From assembly GCF_019880245.1 (NCBI RefSeq), contig NZ_CP082286.1, positions 1,382,521-1,446,520 on the forward strand: DNA of 64,000 nucleotides, written 5' to 3'. The position numbers and the translations under genes are program-made. Below the pieces are notes generated by a model. It was given only the letters and a program-made list of their open reading frames with translations, was not told where the DNA came from and made no database searches. Shown piece after piece: positions 8,601-16,192 of this stretch. Each line of letters begins with the position of its first letter. Positions within the stretch are counted from its first letter, which is position 1. The stretch is from Halobaculum roseum. Lineage in GTDB: Archaea; Halobacteriota; Halobacteria; Halobacteriales; Haloferacaceae.

Positions 8601-9233
8601 ATGAGCACCGACGAACTCGCCGTCTACGACGCCCGGATCGAGCTGATCGACTTCTGCATCGAGGTGTTCCACGACGCCCCGACCGAGGAGTTCCTCTCGC
8701 ATCTCCTCTCGGGCGACATGCGCACCCCGGAGGACAGCGTCAACGAGCACCTCGACGCCGGGTTCGAGCACGTCCGGGCGTTCGTCGACGCCCACGAGGG
8801 CGACGACGTGTCCGAGCTGCACAGCGACCTGCGGCGGACGTACACGGAGGTGTTCGTCGGCCCGCGCCCGCCGGTCCTGCTGCACGAGACGAACTACCGC
8901 GACGACACGGAGTTCATCGGCGAGGGGCTCGCGGAGGTGGAGGCCAGCTACGGCGCGGCCGGCTGGACGCCCCCCGAGGAGTATCCCGAGGAGAACGACT
9001 TCGTCGCCGTCGAGCTGGCGTTCCTCCGGTGGCTCGTGACCAAGCAGCGCGAGGGGAGGGACGAGACGTTCGGCTACGAGCGCGTGTTCCTCGACAACCA
9101 CCTCATGACGTGGGTCGACGACGCCGCCGACGACATCCGCGAGGAGACGGACGAGCCCCTGTTCCTGGCGGCCGCGGAGATCCTGGCGGGCCTCGTCGAG
9201 TTCGAGGACGAGATCGTCGCGCAGATGGTGTGA
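8601..9233 (+). CDS. TorD/DmsD-family maturation chaperone
   Basis: The 210-residue, all-helical acidic protein resembles the TorD/DmsD family, cytoplasmic chaperones that bind Tat signal peptides and help insert the bis-pyranopterin cofactor into DMSO-reductase-family enzymes. Family-like features are the aromatic/acidic helix near residues 70-80 (RRTYTEVFVGPRPP), the PPEEYPEENDFVAVEL segment, and a late helix with DNHLMTWVDD. It lies 32 bases after the HdrA-like gene, likely in one transcript, and opposite the formate dehydrogenase operon. The Tat-bearing FdhA is its obvious client. Upstream ATGs in this frame fall inside the preceding gene and were rejected. Confidence 0.82.
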   Translation: MSTDELAVYDARIELIDFCIEVFHDAPTEEFLSHLLSGDMRTPEDSVNEHLDAGFEHVRAFVDAHEGDDVSELHSDLRRTYTEVFVGPRPPVLLHETNYRDDTEFIGEGLAEVEASYGAAGWTPPEEYPEENDFVAVELAFLRWLVTKQREGRDETFGYERVFLDNHLMTWVDDAADDIREETDEPLFLAAAEILAGLVEFEDEIVAQMV

Positions 9234-9297
9234 ACGCGGTCGGCGTCGCCGCGGCGGTCCCCTGCCGCGGCCGCGACCCGGCCGAACCGCGCGTTTC

Positions 9298-9600
9298 TCA
9301 GTCGTCGGCGGGCCGCCGCGTCGACTCCGGATCCGGCCCGGCCGCCGTGTAGACGACCGCGAAGCCGCCGAGCACGGACAGCCCCGCGAAGGTGACGGCG
9401 ACCGGCGTGCCGATCGCCATCGCCTGCTCCATCGCGAAGTACGCGCCCCACGTCTTCCGGCCGATCGACTCGGCGGCGATCGCCATCGCGGCGACGCCCG
9501 CGACCGTCACGAGCAGTCCGAGCACCGACAGCGCCGCGAACGCCCGCGCGAGCCACGCGCCGGAGAGTCGGTCGGAGACCCCGACGCGCCGATCAGACAT
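9298..9600 (-). CDS. Small membrane protein, third gene of a three-gene set
   Basis: This 100-residue protein has two hydrophobic helices, about residues 16-42 and 62-85, and a short charged tail ending in RRPADD. No family is recognised. Its start overlaps the stop of the preceding gene by 8 bases, so the three small membrane proteins at 9298-10109 form one coupled leftward operon. It is convergent with the TorD gene. A role as accessory membrane subunits of a respiratory complex is possible from size and location but not shown. Confidence 0.65.
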   Translation of the reverse strand: MSDRRVGVSDRLSGAWLARAFAALSVLGLLVTVAGVAAMAIAAESIGRKTWGAYFAMEQAMAIGTPVAVTFAGLSVLGGFAVVYTAAGPDPESTRRPADD

Positions 9601-9913
9601 CGAACACCACCCGCGCGGTCAGCGAGACGGCGAGCAAGGGGACCAACAGCGTGAGCAGGCCGCCCATGAGGATCCCCATGTAGCTGATCGTCGATTCGAG
9701 GTGGATCGCCCAGTGCCAGGTCCCCTTGATCTCCGCGATGATCGCCACGGTTCCAACGGTGAGCAGCGAGAGCGCGAGCAGCGACGCGAGCGAGTAGGCG
9801 CCGACCCGCACCCAGTACAGCGCGTCGGCGATCCGGCCGCGGTCGCCGCCGGAAGAGTCGGCGACCTCCCCCCGGCGTCCGCCGTCCTCTGCGGGCGCGG
9901 TCGGGCTACTCAT
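9593..9913 (-). CDS. Small membrane protein, second gene of a three-gene set
   Basis: The 106-residue product has a polar N-terminus and two hydrophobic helices, about residues 36-60 and 78-103, with HWAIHLESTISYMG between them. Two histidines and a glutamate in the inter-helix region are unusual for a protein this small and might bind metal or haem; that is speculation. The ATG at 9913 overlaps the stop of the upstream gene by 8 bases. An earlier in-frame start would lie well inside that gene. No family is recognised. Confidence 0.65.
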   Translation of the reverse strand: MSSPTAPAEDGGRRGEVADSSGGDRGRIADALYWVRVGAYSLASLLALSLLTVGTVAIIAEIKGTWHWAIHLESTISYMGILMGGLLTLLVPLLAVSLTARVVFDV

Positions 9914-10109
9914 CGGCGCCACCCCCCGAGGCGTCGCCGCCGGTACCGGACGCGTCGGCGACTCCCCCCGCCGAACCGTCGACACCCCCCGTCGCGTCGT
10001 ACGACCGGTACGCGTCGTACGTCGCCAGCGCGAGGACGAGCACCCCGACGCCGAGCACGACGAACGCGGGACCGAGCGCGAGCGGGAGGTTCGCGTGTGT
10101 TCCGCCCAT
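9906..10109 (-). CDS. Single-helix small protein, first gene of a three-gene set
   Basis: The 67-residue product starts MGGTHANLPLALG, has one hydrophobic helix (about residues 8-30) and a low-complexity Gly/Ser/Asp tail. The short N-terminal extracellular or cytoplasmic stub and acidic tail suggest a bitopic subunit. It leads the coupled set of three small membrane proteins. I chose the ATG at 10109 because the only further upstream start would add a repetitive arginine-rich stretch that is just the translated TCCGG repeat. Confidence 0.6.
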   Translation of the reverse strand: MGGTHANLPLALGPAFVVLGVGVLVLALATYDAYRSYDATGGVDGSAGGVADASGTGGDASGGGADE

Positions 10110-10186
10110 GATACGGGATGACTCGGTCCGTGGACTCAAAGCGTTTGTGTCGGGGTAGCGACCGCCGACGCGTCGCCTCGGCCGCA

Positions 10187-10240
10187 CCGGTCCGGCCCGG
10201 TCCGGTCCGGTCCGATCCGGTCCTGTCCGCTCCGGCCCGA
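10187..10240. repeat. TCCGG pentanucleotide microsatellite
   Basis: The spacer before the Dyp-like gene contains a run of imperfect 5-base units (TCCGG, with TCCGA, TCCTG and CCCGG variants), about 10 units long. It is non-coding in both adjacent annotations and sits upstream of divergent genes (starts at 10109 and 10291). A 5-base period is free to change length because no reading frame crosses it, so it could act as a slippage-prone spacer in the promoter region. Confidence 0.7.
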
Positions 10241-10290
10241 GGTACCCCGACCGAACGCTTTTGCTCGCGTACACCGTGAAACGTCATAGA

Positions 10291-11484
10291 ATGCCGTCTC
10301 GCCGGAGCATGCTGGGGAGGCTCGCGGTCGCGGCCGGGATCGGCGTCGCCGGCTGCACCACCGGCGCGCCGCCCGGGCTCCCGCTCGACTCCAACCCGCA
10401 CTCGGTGCCGAGCAGACAGTTCGCCCAGCGCGACGTGCTCCGGCGCGACGCCGACGGCAACCCGCTGCAGGCGCGCCACCGACGCGTCCTCCTGTTGGAC
10501 CTGAAGCGCGAACCCTCACGTGAGGCCGCCGAGACCGTCGAGCGCGCCCTCCGGACGGTGGAGGCCGCGTACGACTGGGCGCCGGACGGGCTGTTTCACG
10601 CCCTCGCGTGGGGGTCGACGTACTTCGACGACAACGGCGCGCTCGGACGCGTCCCCATCGAGCACCCGGAGGTTCTCACCCGGACCGACGACGAGGAACT
10701 CCAGCGTTTCGACGCGATGCTCGTGCTGGAGTCGGACGTGCCCTCACATCTCCCGGCCGCCGAGAGCGCGCTGTTCGGCTCGCGCGAGGAGGTGAACGGG
10801 GAGCCGGTCGACCACACGCTGGCGGACGTGTTCCGCCGTCGCGACCGCCGGACGGGCTTCCTCGGCGAGGGGCTGCCCGCCGAGCACGTCGACGTGGAGG
10901 GGCTGGAGGCGGACGCGCCGATGTTCTCGGGGTTCTTCTCCGGACGCGAGGGGAGCCAGGCGAGCGAGGACCGCGTCGCCATCGACGACGGCCCGCTGGC
11001 CGGCGGCACCACCGCGCACCTCTCGCACATCACCTTCGACCTCCCGCAGTGGTTCTCCCTCGACGAGGCGAGCCGGGTCGAGAAGATGTTCTCGCCGGGG
11101 TTCTCGACCGAGGACGTGGCCGACCTCGGGACGGACGTGCCGTTCGCCGACGCGGTGCGCGAGCACGCACGGGAACACGGCAGCGTCGGCCACCACGAGA
11201 AGGTCGCGCGGGTCCGCCGGGACGGCGAGCCGATCGTGCTCCGGCGGGACTTCAACACCGTCGACGACGGCCGGACCGGGGTTCACTTCCTCAGCTACCA
11301 GCGCGAGCTCGCGCACTTCCGGCGGACGCGCAAGTCGATGAACGGCTGGTACCTCCGCGACGACCACCCGGACATCACCGACCGCGAGAACAACGGCATC
11401 CTCGAGTTCATCACCACGCAGTCGCGGGCGAACTTCGTCGTGCCGCCCCGAGAAAAGCGTGCGTTCCCCCTGACGATCACCTGA
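10291..11484 (+). CDS. Tat lipoprotein resembling Dyp-type peroxidases
   Basis: The 397-residue protein begins MPSRRSMLG, a twin-arginine motif, followed by a hydrophobic stretch and a lipobox ending at Cys22 (GVAGC), so it should be exported folded and lipid-anchored. The body resembles haloarchaeal proteins distantly related to Dyp-type haem peroxidases: a mid-protein LDLKRE segment, HLSHITFDLPQWF near 260, and near the end DFNTVDDGRTGVHFLSYQREL, which matches the C-terminal region of that fold. I do not see a clean GXXDG motif, so haem binding and peroxidase activity are uncertain. It stands alone between divergent and convergent neighbours. Confidence 0.6.
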   Translation: MPSRRSMLGRLAVAAGIGVAGCTTGAPPGLPLDSNPHSVPSRQFAQRDVLRRDADGNPLQARHRRVLLLDLKREPSREAAETVERALRTVEAAYDWAPDGLFHALAWGSTYFDDNGALGRVPIEHPEVLTRTDDEELQRFDAMLVLESDVPSHLPAAESALFGSREEVNGEPVDHTLADVFRRRDRRTGFLGEGLPAEHVDVEGLEADAPMFSGFFSGREGSQASEDRVAIDDGPLAGGTTAHLSHITFDLPQWFSLDEASRVEKMFSPGFSTEDVADLGTDVPFADAVREHAREHGSVGHHEKVARVRRDGEPIVLRRDFNTVDDGRTGVHFLSYQRELAHFRRTRKSMNGWYLRDDHPDITDRENNGILEFITTQSRANFVVPPREKRAFPLTIT

Positions 11485-11507
11485 GCGCGGCCGGGCGGAC
11501 CCGTCGC

Positions 11508-11666
11508 TTACTCGTCGTCCTCGGCCGTGACGCCGCCGAGGTCGACCTCGCCCTCGCTCTCGCGACGGTTCTCCTCGTGCGGACCGCTCTCGTACTCCCA
11601 CACCTCGTGGCCCTTGTACTCCTCCAGTCCGCCCTTCGGTCGCCAGCCGGTGTCCTCCGTTGCCAT
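11508..11666 (-). CDS. 52-residue acidic conserved protein
   Basis: A short complete frame from ATG 11666 to TAA 11508 encodes a hydrophilic protein starting MATEDTGWRPKGGLEEYKG and ending VTAEDDE. The WRPKGGLEEYKGHEVWEYE region is rich in aromatic and charged residues and looks like a small folded haloarchaeal protein, not random translation. Codon use is normal for the host (third-position G/C). It is convergent with the Dyp-like gene. Function unknown. Confidence 0.6.
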   Translation of the reverse strand: MATEDTGWRPKGGLEEYKGHEVWEYESGPHEENRRESEGEVDLGGVTAEDDE

Positions 11667-11763
11667 GTGGCAGTGATCAGGATCCGAGAACTTAGCTGTT
11701 GTCCCGGGACGGCTCGCCTCGGCGCCGAGCGGCGTCTCGGGACGGCCGTGTTCGGCGACCGCG

Positions 11764-12111
11764 CTACTCCGTCGGCGGCGCGTTCGGCGGGCGCTCGGCG
11801 TCGTCCTCGAGGAACACGTTCGCGAACAGGTCGACGTGCAGGCGCAGCAGGCGCTCGGCCGACAGCCCCGACTCCTCCGCCTGCCGGTCGAGGAACGTCG
11901 CGAGGTCGTCGCTGGGGGAGAACCGTACCCGCTCGCCCCCGTCCTCGACCTCGAAGGTGACCTCCGTGCCGCCGGAGACGAGGTGTTCGATCTCCAGCAA
12001 CGCCTGTTCGAGCTTCACCTCCAGCGCGCGCTCCTCCTCCATCATGCGCTGGTCGGCCCACTCGTCGGCGGCCTCGCGGAGGCGGTCGCTCGGCTCGAAG
12101 GAGATCGCCAT
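11764..12111 (-). CDS. Conserved haloarchaeal hypothetical protein
   Basis: The 115-residue acidic protein has a helical N-terminus with a long heptad-like stretch (residues about 10-42), then a beta-like segment GGTEVTFEVEDGGERVRF, then SPSDDLATFLDRQAEESGLSAERLLRLHV. The last part resembles a small helical dimerisation or DNA-contact module, but no named family is recognised. Its ATG overlaps by one base the stop of the zinc-ribbon gene just upstream (TGATG), so the two are coupled and may act together. Confidence 0.7.
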   Translation of the reverse strand: MAISFEPSDRLREAADEWADQRMMEEERALEVKLEQALLEIEHLVSGGTEVTFEVEDGGERVRFSPSDDLATFLDRQAEESGLSAERLLRLHVDLFANVFLEDDAERPPNAPPTE

Positions 12112-12248
12112 CAGAACGACACCCCCTGGCCCTCGAACGCCGGCTCCCACAGGGTCACCGTCTCACACACCGGACACTCCCGGCGGACCTCCCCCTCGGG
12201 CGAGCCGACGCGCGTCATCGTGCCGCAGTCGACGCACTCGTACTGCAT
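12111..12248 (-). CDS. 45-residue rubredoxin-like zinc-ribbon protein
   Basis: A short frame from ATG 12248 to TGA 12111 starts MQYECVDCGTMTRVGS and contains a second pair CPVC near residue 25, ending EGQGVSF. Two CxxC knuckles about 20 residues apart define a minimal zinc ribbon that binds one Zn. It precedes and overlaps the 115-residue gene by one base, forming a two-gene unit. Such small zinc-finger proteins are abundant in haloarchaea; the target is unknown. Confidence 0.7.
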   Translation of the reverse strand: MQYECVDCGTMTRVGSPEGEVRRECPVCETVTLWEPAFEGQGVSF

Positions 12249-12347
12249 GGACGGACGAACGGGATCCGGCGTGTTAGCCTTGTCCCCGGTCGGGGGACGC
12301 GGGCGACGCCGGCGACGGTCCCGGCGCGGCGTACGCCTCGGGCGACC

Positions 12348-12614
12348 TCACTCCTCGGGCGGCCACGCCCGCGGCGCGGGGTCGGACTCGCCGAGCTCGG
12401 CCATGTAGACGAACAGCAGCGCGACGATGCCCGCGAGCACCGCGACGCCGGCGAGCCCGCCGACGGCGTTCGTTCCGACGTACGAGCCGGAGAACGCCCA
12501 GAGGTTCTCGCTCGCGGCGAACGTCTGTACCGCGATGTAGGCGCACCACAGCCCGATCCCAGTCGCCATCGCGGTCAGCACCCAGCTTTGCGAGACGGCG
12601 TTTCGAAGTCCCAT
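12348..12614 (-). CDS. Small two- to three-helix membrane protein
   Basis: The 88-residue product begins MGLRNAVSQSW and has hydrophobic helices at about residues 10-32 and 46-72, with an acidic Pro-rich tail. No family is recognised. The gene is single, leftward, with its ATG at 12614 and A-rich sequence (ACAAAAAGTG region, 12638-12648 on the + strand) about 25-35 bases upstream that could serve as a TATA element for a leaderless or short-leader transcript. Confidence 0.65.
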   Translation of the reverse strand: MGLRNAVSQSWVLTAMATGIGLWCAYIAVQTFAASENLWAFSGSYVGTNAVGGLAGVAVLAGIVALLFVYMAELGESDPAPRAWPPEE

Positions 12615-12687
12615 AGGGAGACAGTGACACGGGAATCACAAAAAGTGTACCTCCGGTCGCGGGCGGTCCGACGCCCGCACCTCGCGC

Positions 12688-13632
12688 TCAGTTCTCGTCG
12701 TCAGCGTCGCCGGAGGCGTCGTCCTCGGCGTCATCGCCGTCGTCACCAGCATCGCTCTGGGTGTCCTCGTCTTCTCCCTCCTCGCTATCGACCTCCCACC
12801 CCGACGCCTCGGCGGCCTCCGAGAGCGGGACGAACTCCCAGCCGGCGCGCTCGGCCCACGCGCGCTCGCCCGCCGACTCGACGCCGACGAGCACCATCCG
12901 GTCGGCGTAGAACATCGAGTTCGGGCCGACCTCCTCCAGCCGCTCGCCCGGGCCGGTCCCGGTGCCGTTGAAGAAGTCGAGGTCCAGCCGGTTGTCGCGC
13001 TGGAACTTGTTGATCACGTGGGCGTCCACGTCGCCGACGATCCCGACGTAGTCGGTCCACGTCTCGGCGTCCGCGAGCGCGGCGTGGAGGTTCGACAGCG
13101 AGCGCATCGCCCGGTACGACAGCGCCATCGTCATCTCGCTTTTCGTCTCGCCGTGGGGACCCGTCGCCTCGGGCTGTTCCTGGGTCTCCTCGTCGCGCGC
13201 GTCCGCCGAGACGCCGCCCCCGCCCCCGCCCTCGCGGGGGATGCCGACGGGCTTGTCGTCGTCCGCGTACGGCACCCGCGGCGTCGACGACGAGTCCGCG
13301 CCGAGGTCGTCGTCGTACTCGACGGGGTCGGGCTCGTCGGCGCCCAATTCCTCCGCCCGGGCGGCACCCGAGCGCCAGCCGTCGGCGCCGTCGGCGTCGC
13401 TCGCGTCCGTGCCGTCGGCGTCCGAACCGGTCGCTGGCGCCGACGCGTCGTCGTCGCTGCCGGCTCCGTCGTCCGCGCCGGCCGACCCGTCGTCTCCGTC
13501 GCCCGCCTCCTCGTCGCCGTCGGTCGGCTCGGCGTCCTCGGCGTCGTTCCCCCAGAACCAGTCGCCGCGGTTGGGTCGCTCGTCGTCGTCGGGCTGTACG
13601 TCGAGTTCGTCGAGATCAATCTTGTCGGGCAT
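12688..13632 (-). CDS. Acidic low-complexity protein with a conserved C-terminal domain (DUF7124-like)
   Basis: The 314-residue protein has two parts. Residues 1 to about 165 are disordered, dominated by Asp, Glu, Gly and Ala, with an odd aromatic patch NRGDWFWGND near 20-30. From about 165 to 280 a folded domain begins TMALSYRAMRSLSNLHAAL and runs through WTDYVGIVGDVDAHVINKFQR and DLDFFNGTG; I recall this type of domain as haloarchaeal DUF7124, but that label is from memory. The tail is again acidic. It is in the same direction as, and 11 bases after, the AOR-family gene, so probably co-transcribed with it. Confidence 0.7.
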   Translation of the reverse strand: MPDKIDLDELDVQPDDDERPNRGDWFWGNDAEDAEPTDGDEEAGDGDDGSAGADDGAGSDDDASAPATGSDADGTDASDADGADGWRSGAARAEELGADEPDPVEYDDDLGADSSSTPRVPYADDDKPVGIPREGGGGGGVSADARDEETQEQPEATGPHGETKSEMTMALSYRAMRSLSNLHAALADAETWTDYVGIVGDVDAHVINKFQRDNRLDLDFFNGTGTGPGERLEEVGPNSMFYADRMVLVGVESAGERAWAERAGWEFVPLSEAAEASGWEVDSEEGEDEDTQSDAGDDGDDAEDDASGDADDEN

Positions 13633-13643
13633 CGCTGGTGGTG

Positions 13644-15407
13644 TCAGTCGTCGGCTCGCGTGCGGTCGGCGGATCGGACGGGGGCGTCGGTCGGGAGGTC
13701 CAGCGCGCGACAGCGTTCGGCCGTCGGGATCCCCCGGTCGTCCCACCCGCGGGCGGCGTAGTAGGCGTCGAGCAGGCGCTCGAACGCCTCGCCGTCGACG
13801 GCGCGGCCGGCGGCGGGCGCGTCGCCCTCCGGGAGCGGGTCGCCGAACTGCGGGGGGAGCGTGTCGGCCTCGCGGTCGAACCCCTCGCGGGCGTTGAACA
13901 GCCGCACGAGCGTCCACACCCGGTCGCCGACGCGCCGGAGGTCGTCGTGCGGGACGCCGAGCGCGTCGAGCCACTCGGCGCCCAGATCGTCCCACAGCGT
14001 CTCGCCGGCGAAGTCGTCGACGACGAGGCTCCACAGCGTCGCGCGGGCGTTCTGCGCGCCCACGACCGCCTCGACGCGCCGGGCGGTGTCCCAGTCCTCG
14101 CGGAACACCTCCTCCTCGATGGGGCGCGCGCGGCGGTGGCAGCCGCCGCGGTCGGCGGTCGCGTACGCCAGCGCCATCCCGAGCGCGCCGCGGGGGTCGT
14201 AGGCGGGCAGCTCCATCGACTTCACCGTCGGCACGTAGTCGTCGCCGCCGTAGCGGTCGGCGGCGGCGTCGACGCCCTCCGCGAGCGCGTCCGCGAGGTC
14301 GTCGCCGTCGCTTCGTCGAGCGATCCGCTCGATCAGGCGCCGGGCGCCGTCCTCGTCGCCGAAACCGAAGTCGACCTGGTCGGCTCTGACCGCCCACGCG
14401 ACGGCGTTGCCGGCGGTGATCACGTCGACGCCGAGGCGGTCACAGGCCTCCCCGAGCGCCGCGACCGCGTCGAAGTCGTCCATCCCCAGCCCGGCACCGA
14501 GCGTCATCGGCGCCGCGCCGCGGGGAACCGTCTCGCCGTCGTCGGTCTCGACCCGGAAGCCGCCGGGCACGTCGTCCTCGGGGTACTCACGCTCGGCCGC
14601 TGCGGCCTCGGCCGCCTCGATCCCGATGCCGTCGACCTCGTTTGCGGTGTCGCGCCAGCCGTTCGCGGGCAACACGCCCACCTCGGCGGCGAAGTCGATC
14701 GACTCCAGCGTCTCCCCCGCCGTCTGCCACTTGCCGGCGTCGGCGTCGGCGAAGGCGTCGGCGTACTCCGCGTGGAGGTCGGCGAGATCGTCGGGCACCG
14801 CCGGCGGGTCGCCGCGGGCGACGACCGCCTTCAGGTTCTTCGATCCCATCACCGCGCCGGCGCCGCCGCGGCCCGCGTGGTGGTCGCCGGCGTCGGAGGC
14901 GATCGTCGCGTACGCGACCTCGCGCTCGCCGGCGGGGCCGACGCACGCGACCGCCGCGTCCGGGTACGCCTCCGCGGTGGCGACCGTGTCCGCGCCCGAG
15001 AGGTCGCCCGCGGGCTCCAGCCGCGGGTCGCCGTCGCCGACGACCAGCGCCGTCGGCTCGTCGGCCGCGCCCGTCACGAGCACGCCGAGGCAGTCGGGCA
15101 GCGACCCCGCGAGCCGGTCGGGAAAGGTCCCGCCGGAGTAGGAGTCGAGGAACGCGCCCGTCAGCGGCGACTTCGTCACCGCGGCGTAGCGCGACTCGCC
15201 CGGGAGCGCCCCCGACAGCGGCCCGAGCATGAACCCGAGGCGGTTCTCGGGGCCGCGGGGGTCCGCGCCCGCGTCCAGTTCGTCGTACAGATACCGGGCG
15301 CCGAGGCCCTTCCCGCCGAGGTAGCGGCGGCGCCGCTGCTCGGGGACCGTCTCGAACGCGACGGTCCCCGCCGAGAGGTCGACGCGGAGAACCCGGGTCC
15401 GTTCCAT
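13644..15407 (-). CDS. AOR-family oxidoreductase lacking all 4Fe-4S cysteines
   Basis: The 587-residue protein aligns over its whole length with tungsten aldehyde:ferredoxin oxidoreductases, which oxidise aldehydes to acids at a W-bispyranopterin next to a 4Fe-4S cluster. Domain 1 landmarks are present (GGKGLGARYLYDEL near 31, SYSGGTFPDRLAGS near 89, GRGGAGAVMGSKNLKAV near 179). Domains 2-3 keep LPAYDPRGALGMALAYATADRG near 400. The CxxCxxxC cluster motif expected near 272-285 is replaced by EYPEDDVPGGF, and the fourth cysteine near 457-463 is absent (TLWSLVVDDF). The cofactor pocket thus looks intact while the electron exit is lost, so it may be inactive, re-wired or a cofactor-handling protein. 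The ATG at 15407 fits the family N-terminus. Confidence 0.85.
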   Translation of the reverse strand: MERTRVLRVDLSAGTVAFETVPEQRRRRYLGGKGLGARYLYDELDAGADPRGPENRLGFMLGPLSGALPGESRYAAVTKSPLTGAFLDSYSGGTFPDRLAGSLPDCLGVLVTGAADEPTALVVGDGDPRLEPAGDLSGADTVATAEAYPDAAVACVGPAGEREVAYATIASDAGDHHAGRGGAGAVMGSKNLKAVVARGDPPAVPDDLADLHAEYADAFADADAGKWQTAGETLESIDFAAEVGVLPANGWRDTANEVDGIGIEAAEAAAAEREYPEDDVPGGFRVETDDGETVPRGAAPMTLGAGLGMDDFDAVAALGEACDRLGVDVITAGNAVAWAVRADQVDFGFGDEDGARRLIERIARRSDGDDLADALAEGVDAAADRYGGDDYVPTVKSMELPAYDPRGALGMALAYATADRGGCHRRARPIEEEVFREDWDTARRVEAVVGAQNARATLWSLVVDDFAGETLWDDLGAEWLDALGVPHDDLRRVGDRVWTLVRLFNAREGFDREADTLPPQFGDPLPEGDAPAAGRAVDGEAFERLLDAYYAARGWDDRGIPTAERCRALDLPTDAPVRSADRTRADD

Positions 15408-15535
15408 CGGTACGGACGAGTCGGTCGACGCCGTTAAGCGTTTGCCAGGAGGCGAGTCGCATTCCGCGCGGGGACCCGGCCGCCGCACCCGATCCGGGCG
15501 CGGGAGTTTTTACCCGGGGCGACGGATCGCCGGTC

Positions 15536-16168
15536 ATGACCCGGTACGCGGCGATCGTCGCCGGCGGACGCTCGACACGGTTCGGAGACCGCGACAAGGC
15601 CGTCGCCGACCTCGCGGGCGTCCCGATGGTCCGGCGGGTGGCCGACCGGCTCTCGGACATCGCCGACCGCCTCGTCGTCAACTGTCGCCCCGACCAGCGC
15701 GAGGCCATCGGGGCGGCGCTGGACGGCTACCCGCTCCCCGTCCGCTACGCCGAGGACCCCACGCCCGACCAAGGGCCGATGGCGGGCATCCGCACGGCCC
15801 TCCGCGGCGTCGAGGGGTGGGGCGACGCCGACGCGGCGGCGTTCGTCGTCGCCTGCGACATGCCGTTCGTCGACCCGCGGTTCGTGGCGGCGCTGTTCGA
15901 CCGGCTCGACGGCCACGACGCGGTCGTCCCGCGCGTCAACGACGAGTGGTTCCAGACGACCCACGCGGTGTACCGTGCCGGCCCGATGGCGGAGGCCTGC
16001 GAGGCCGCCCTGGAACGGGGCGACCGAAAGATCGTCGCGCCCCTGCTCGATCTGGACCACGTGGTCGTCGGCGCCGACGAACTGACCGCCCTCGGGGTCG
16101 ACGACCGGACCTTCGAGAACCTCAACACGCGCGAGGAGTTCGAGGCGGCCGCGGAGGCGTTCGAGTGA
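15536..16168 (+). CDS. mobA: Molybdenum cofactor guanylyltransferase
   Basis: The 210-residue protein transfers GMP from GTP to molybdopterin to make the guanine dinucleotide form used by formate dehydrogenase and its relatives. The N-terminal signature is AGGRSTRFGDRDKA (residues 9-22), the nucleotide-binding loop of MobA. VNCRPDQ near 44, EDPTPDQGPMAGI near 72-84 and VVACDMPFVDP near 102, whose Asp binds Mg, follow the family order, and length is normal. It is divergent from the AOR-family gene, 128 bases away, and convergent with the YqeC-like gene. With FDH, TorD and AOR in the same 16 kb, it completes a local Mo/W cofactor theme. Confidence 0.9.
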   Translation: MTRYAAIVAGGRSTRFGDRDKAVADLAGVPMVRRVADRLSDIADRLVVNCRPDQREAIGAALDGYPLPVRYAEDPTPDQGPMAGIRTALRGVEGWGDADAAAFVVACDMPFVDPRFVAALFDRLDGHDAVVPRVNDEWFQTTHAVYRAGPMAEACEAALERGDRKIVAPLLDLDHVVVGADELTALGVDDRTFENLNTREEFEAAAEAFE

Positions 16169-16192
16169 GGGGACGGGGACGACGCGGTCGCG

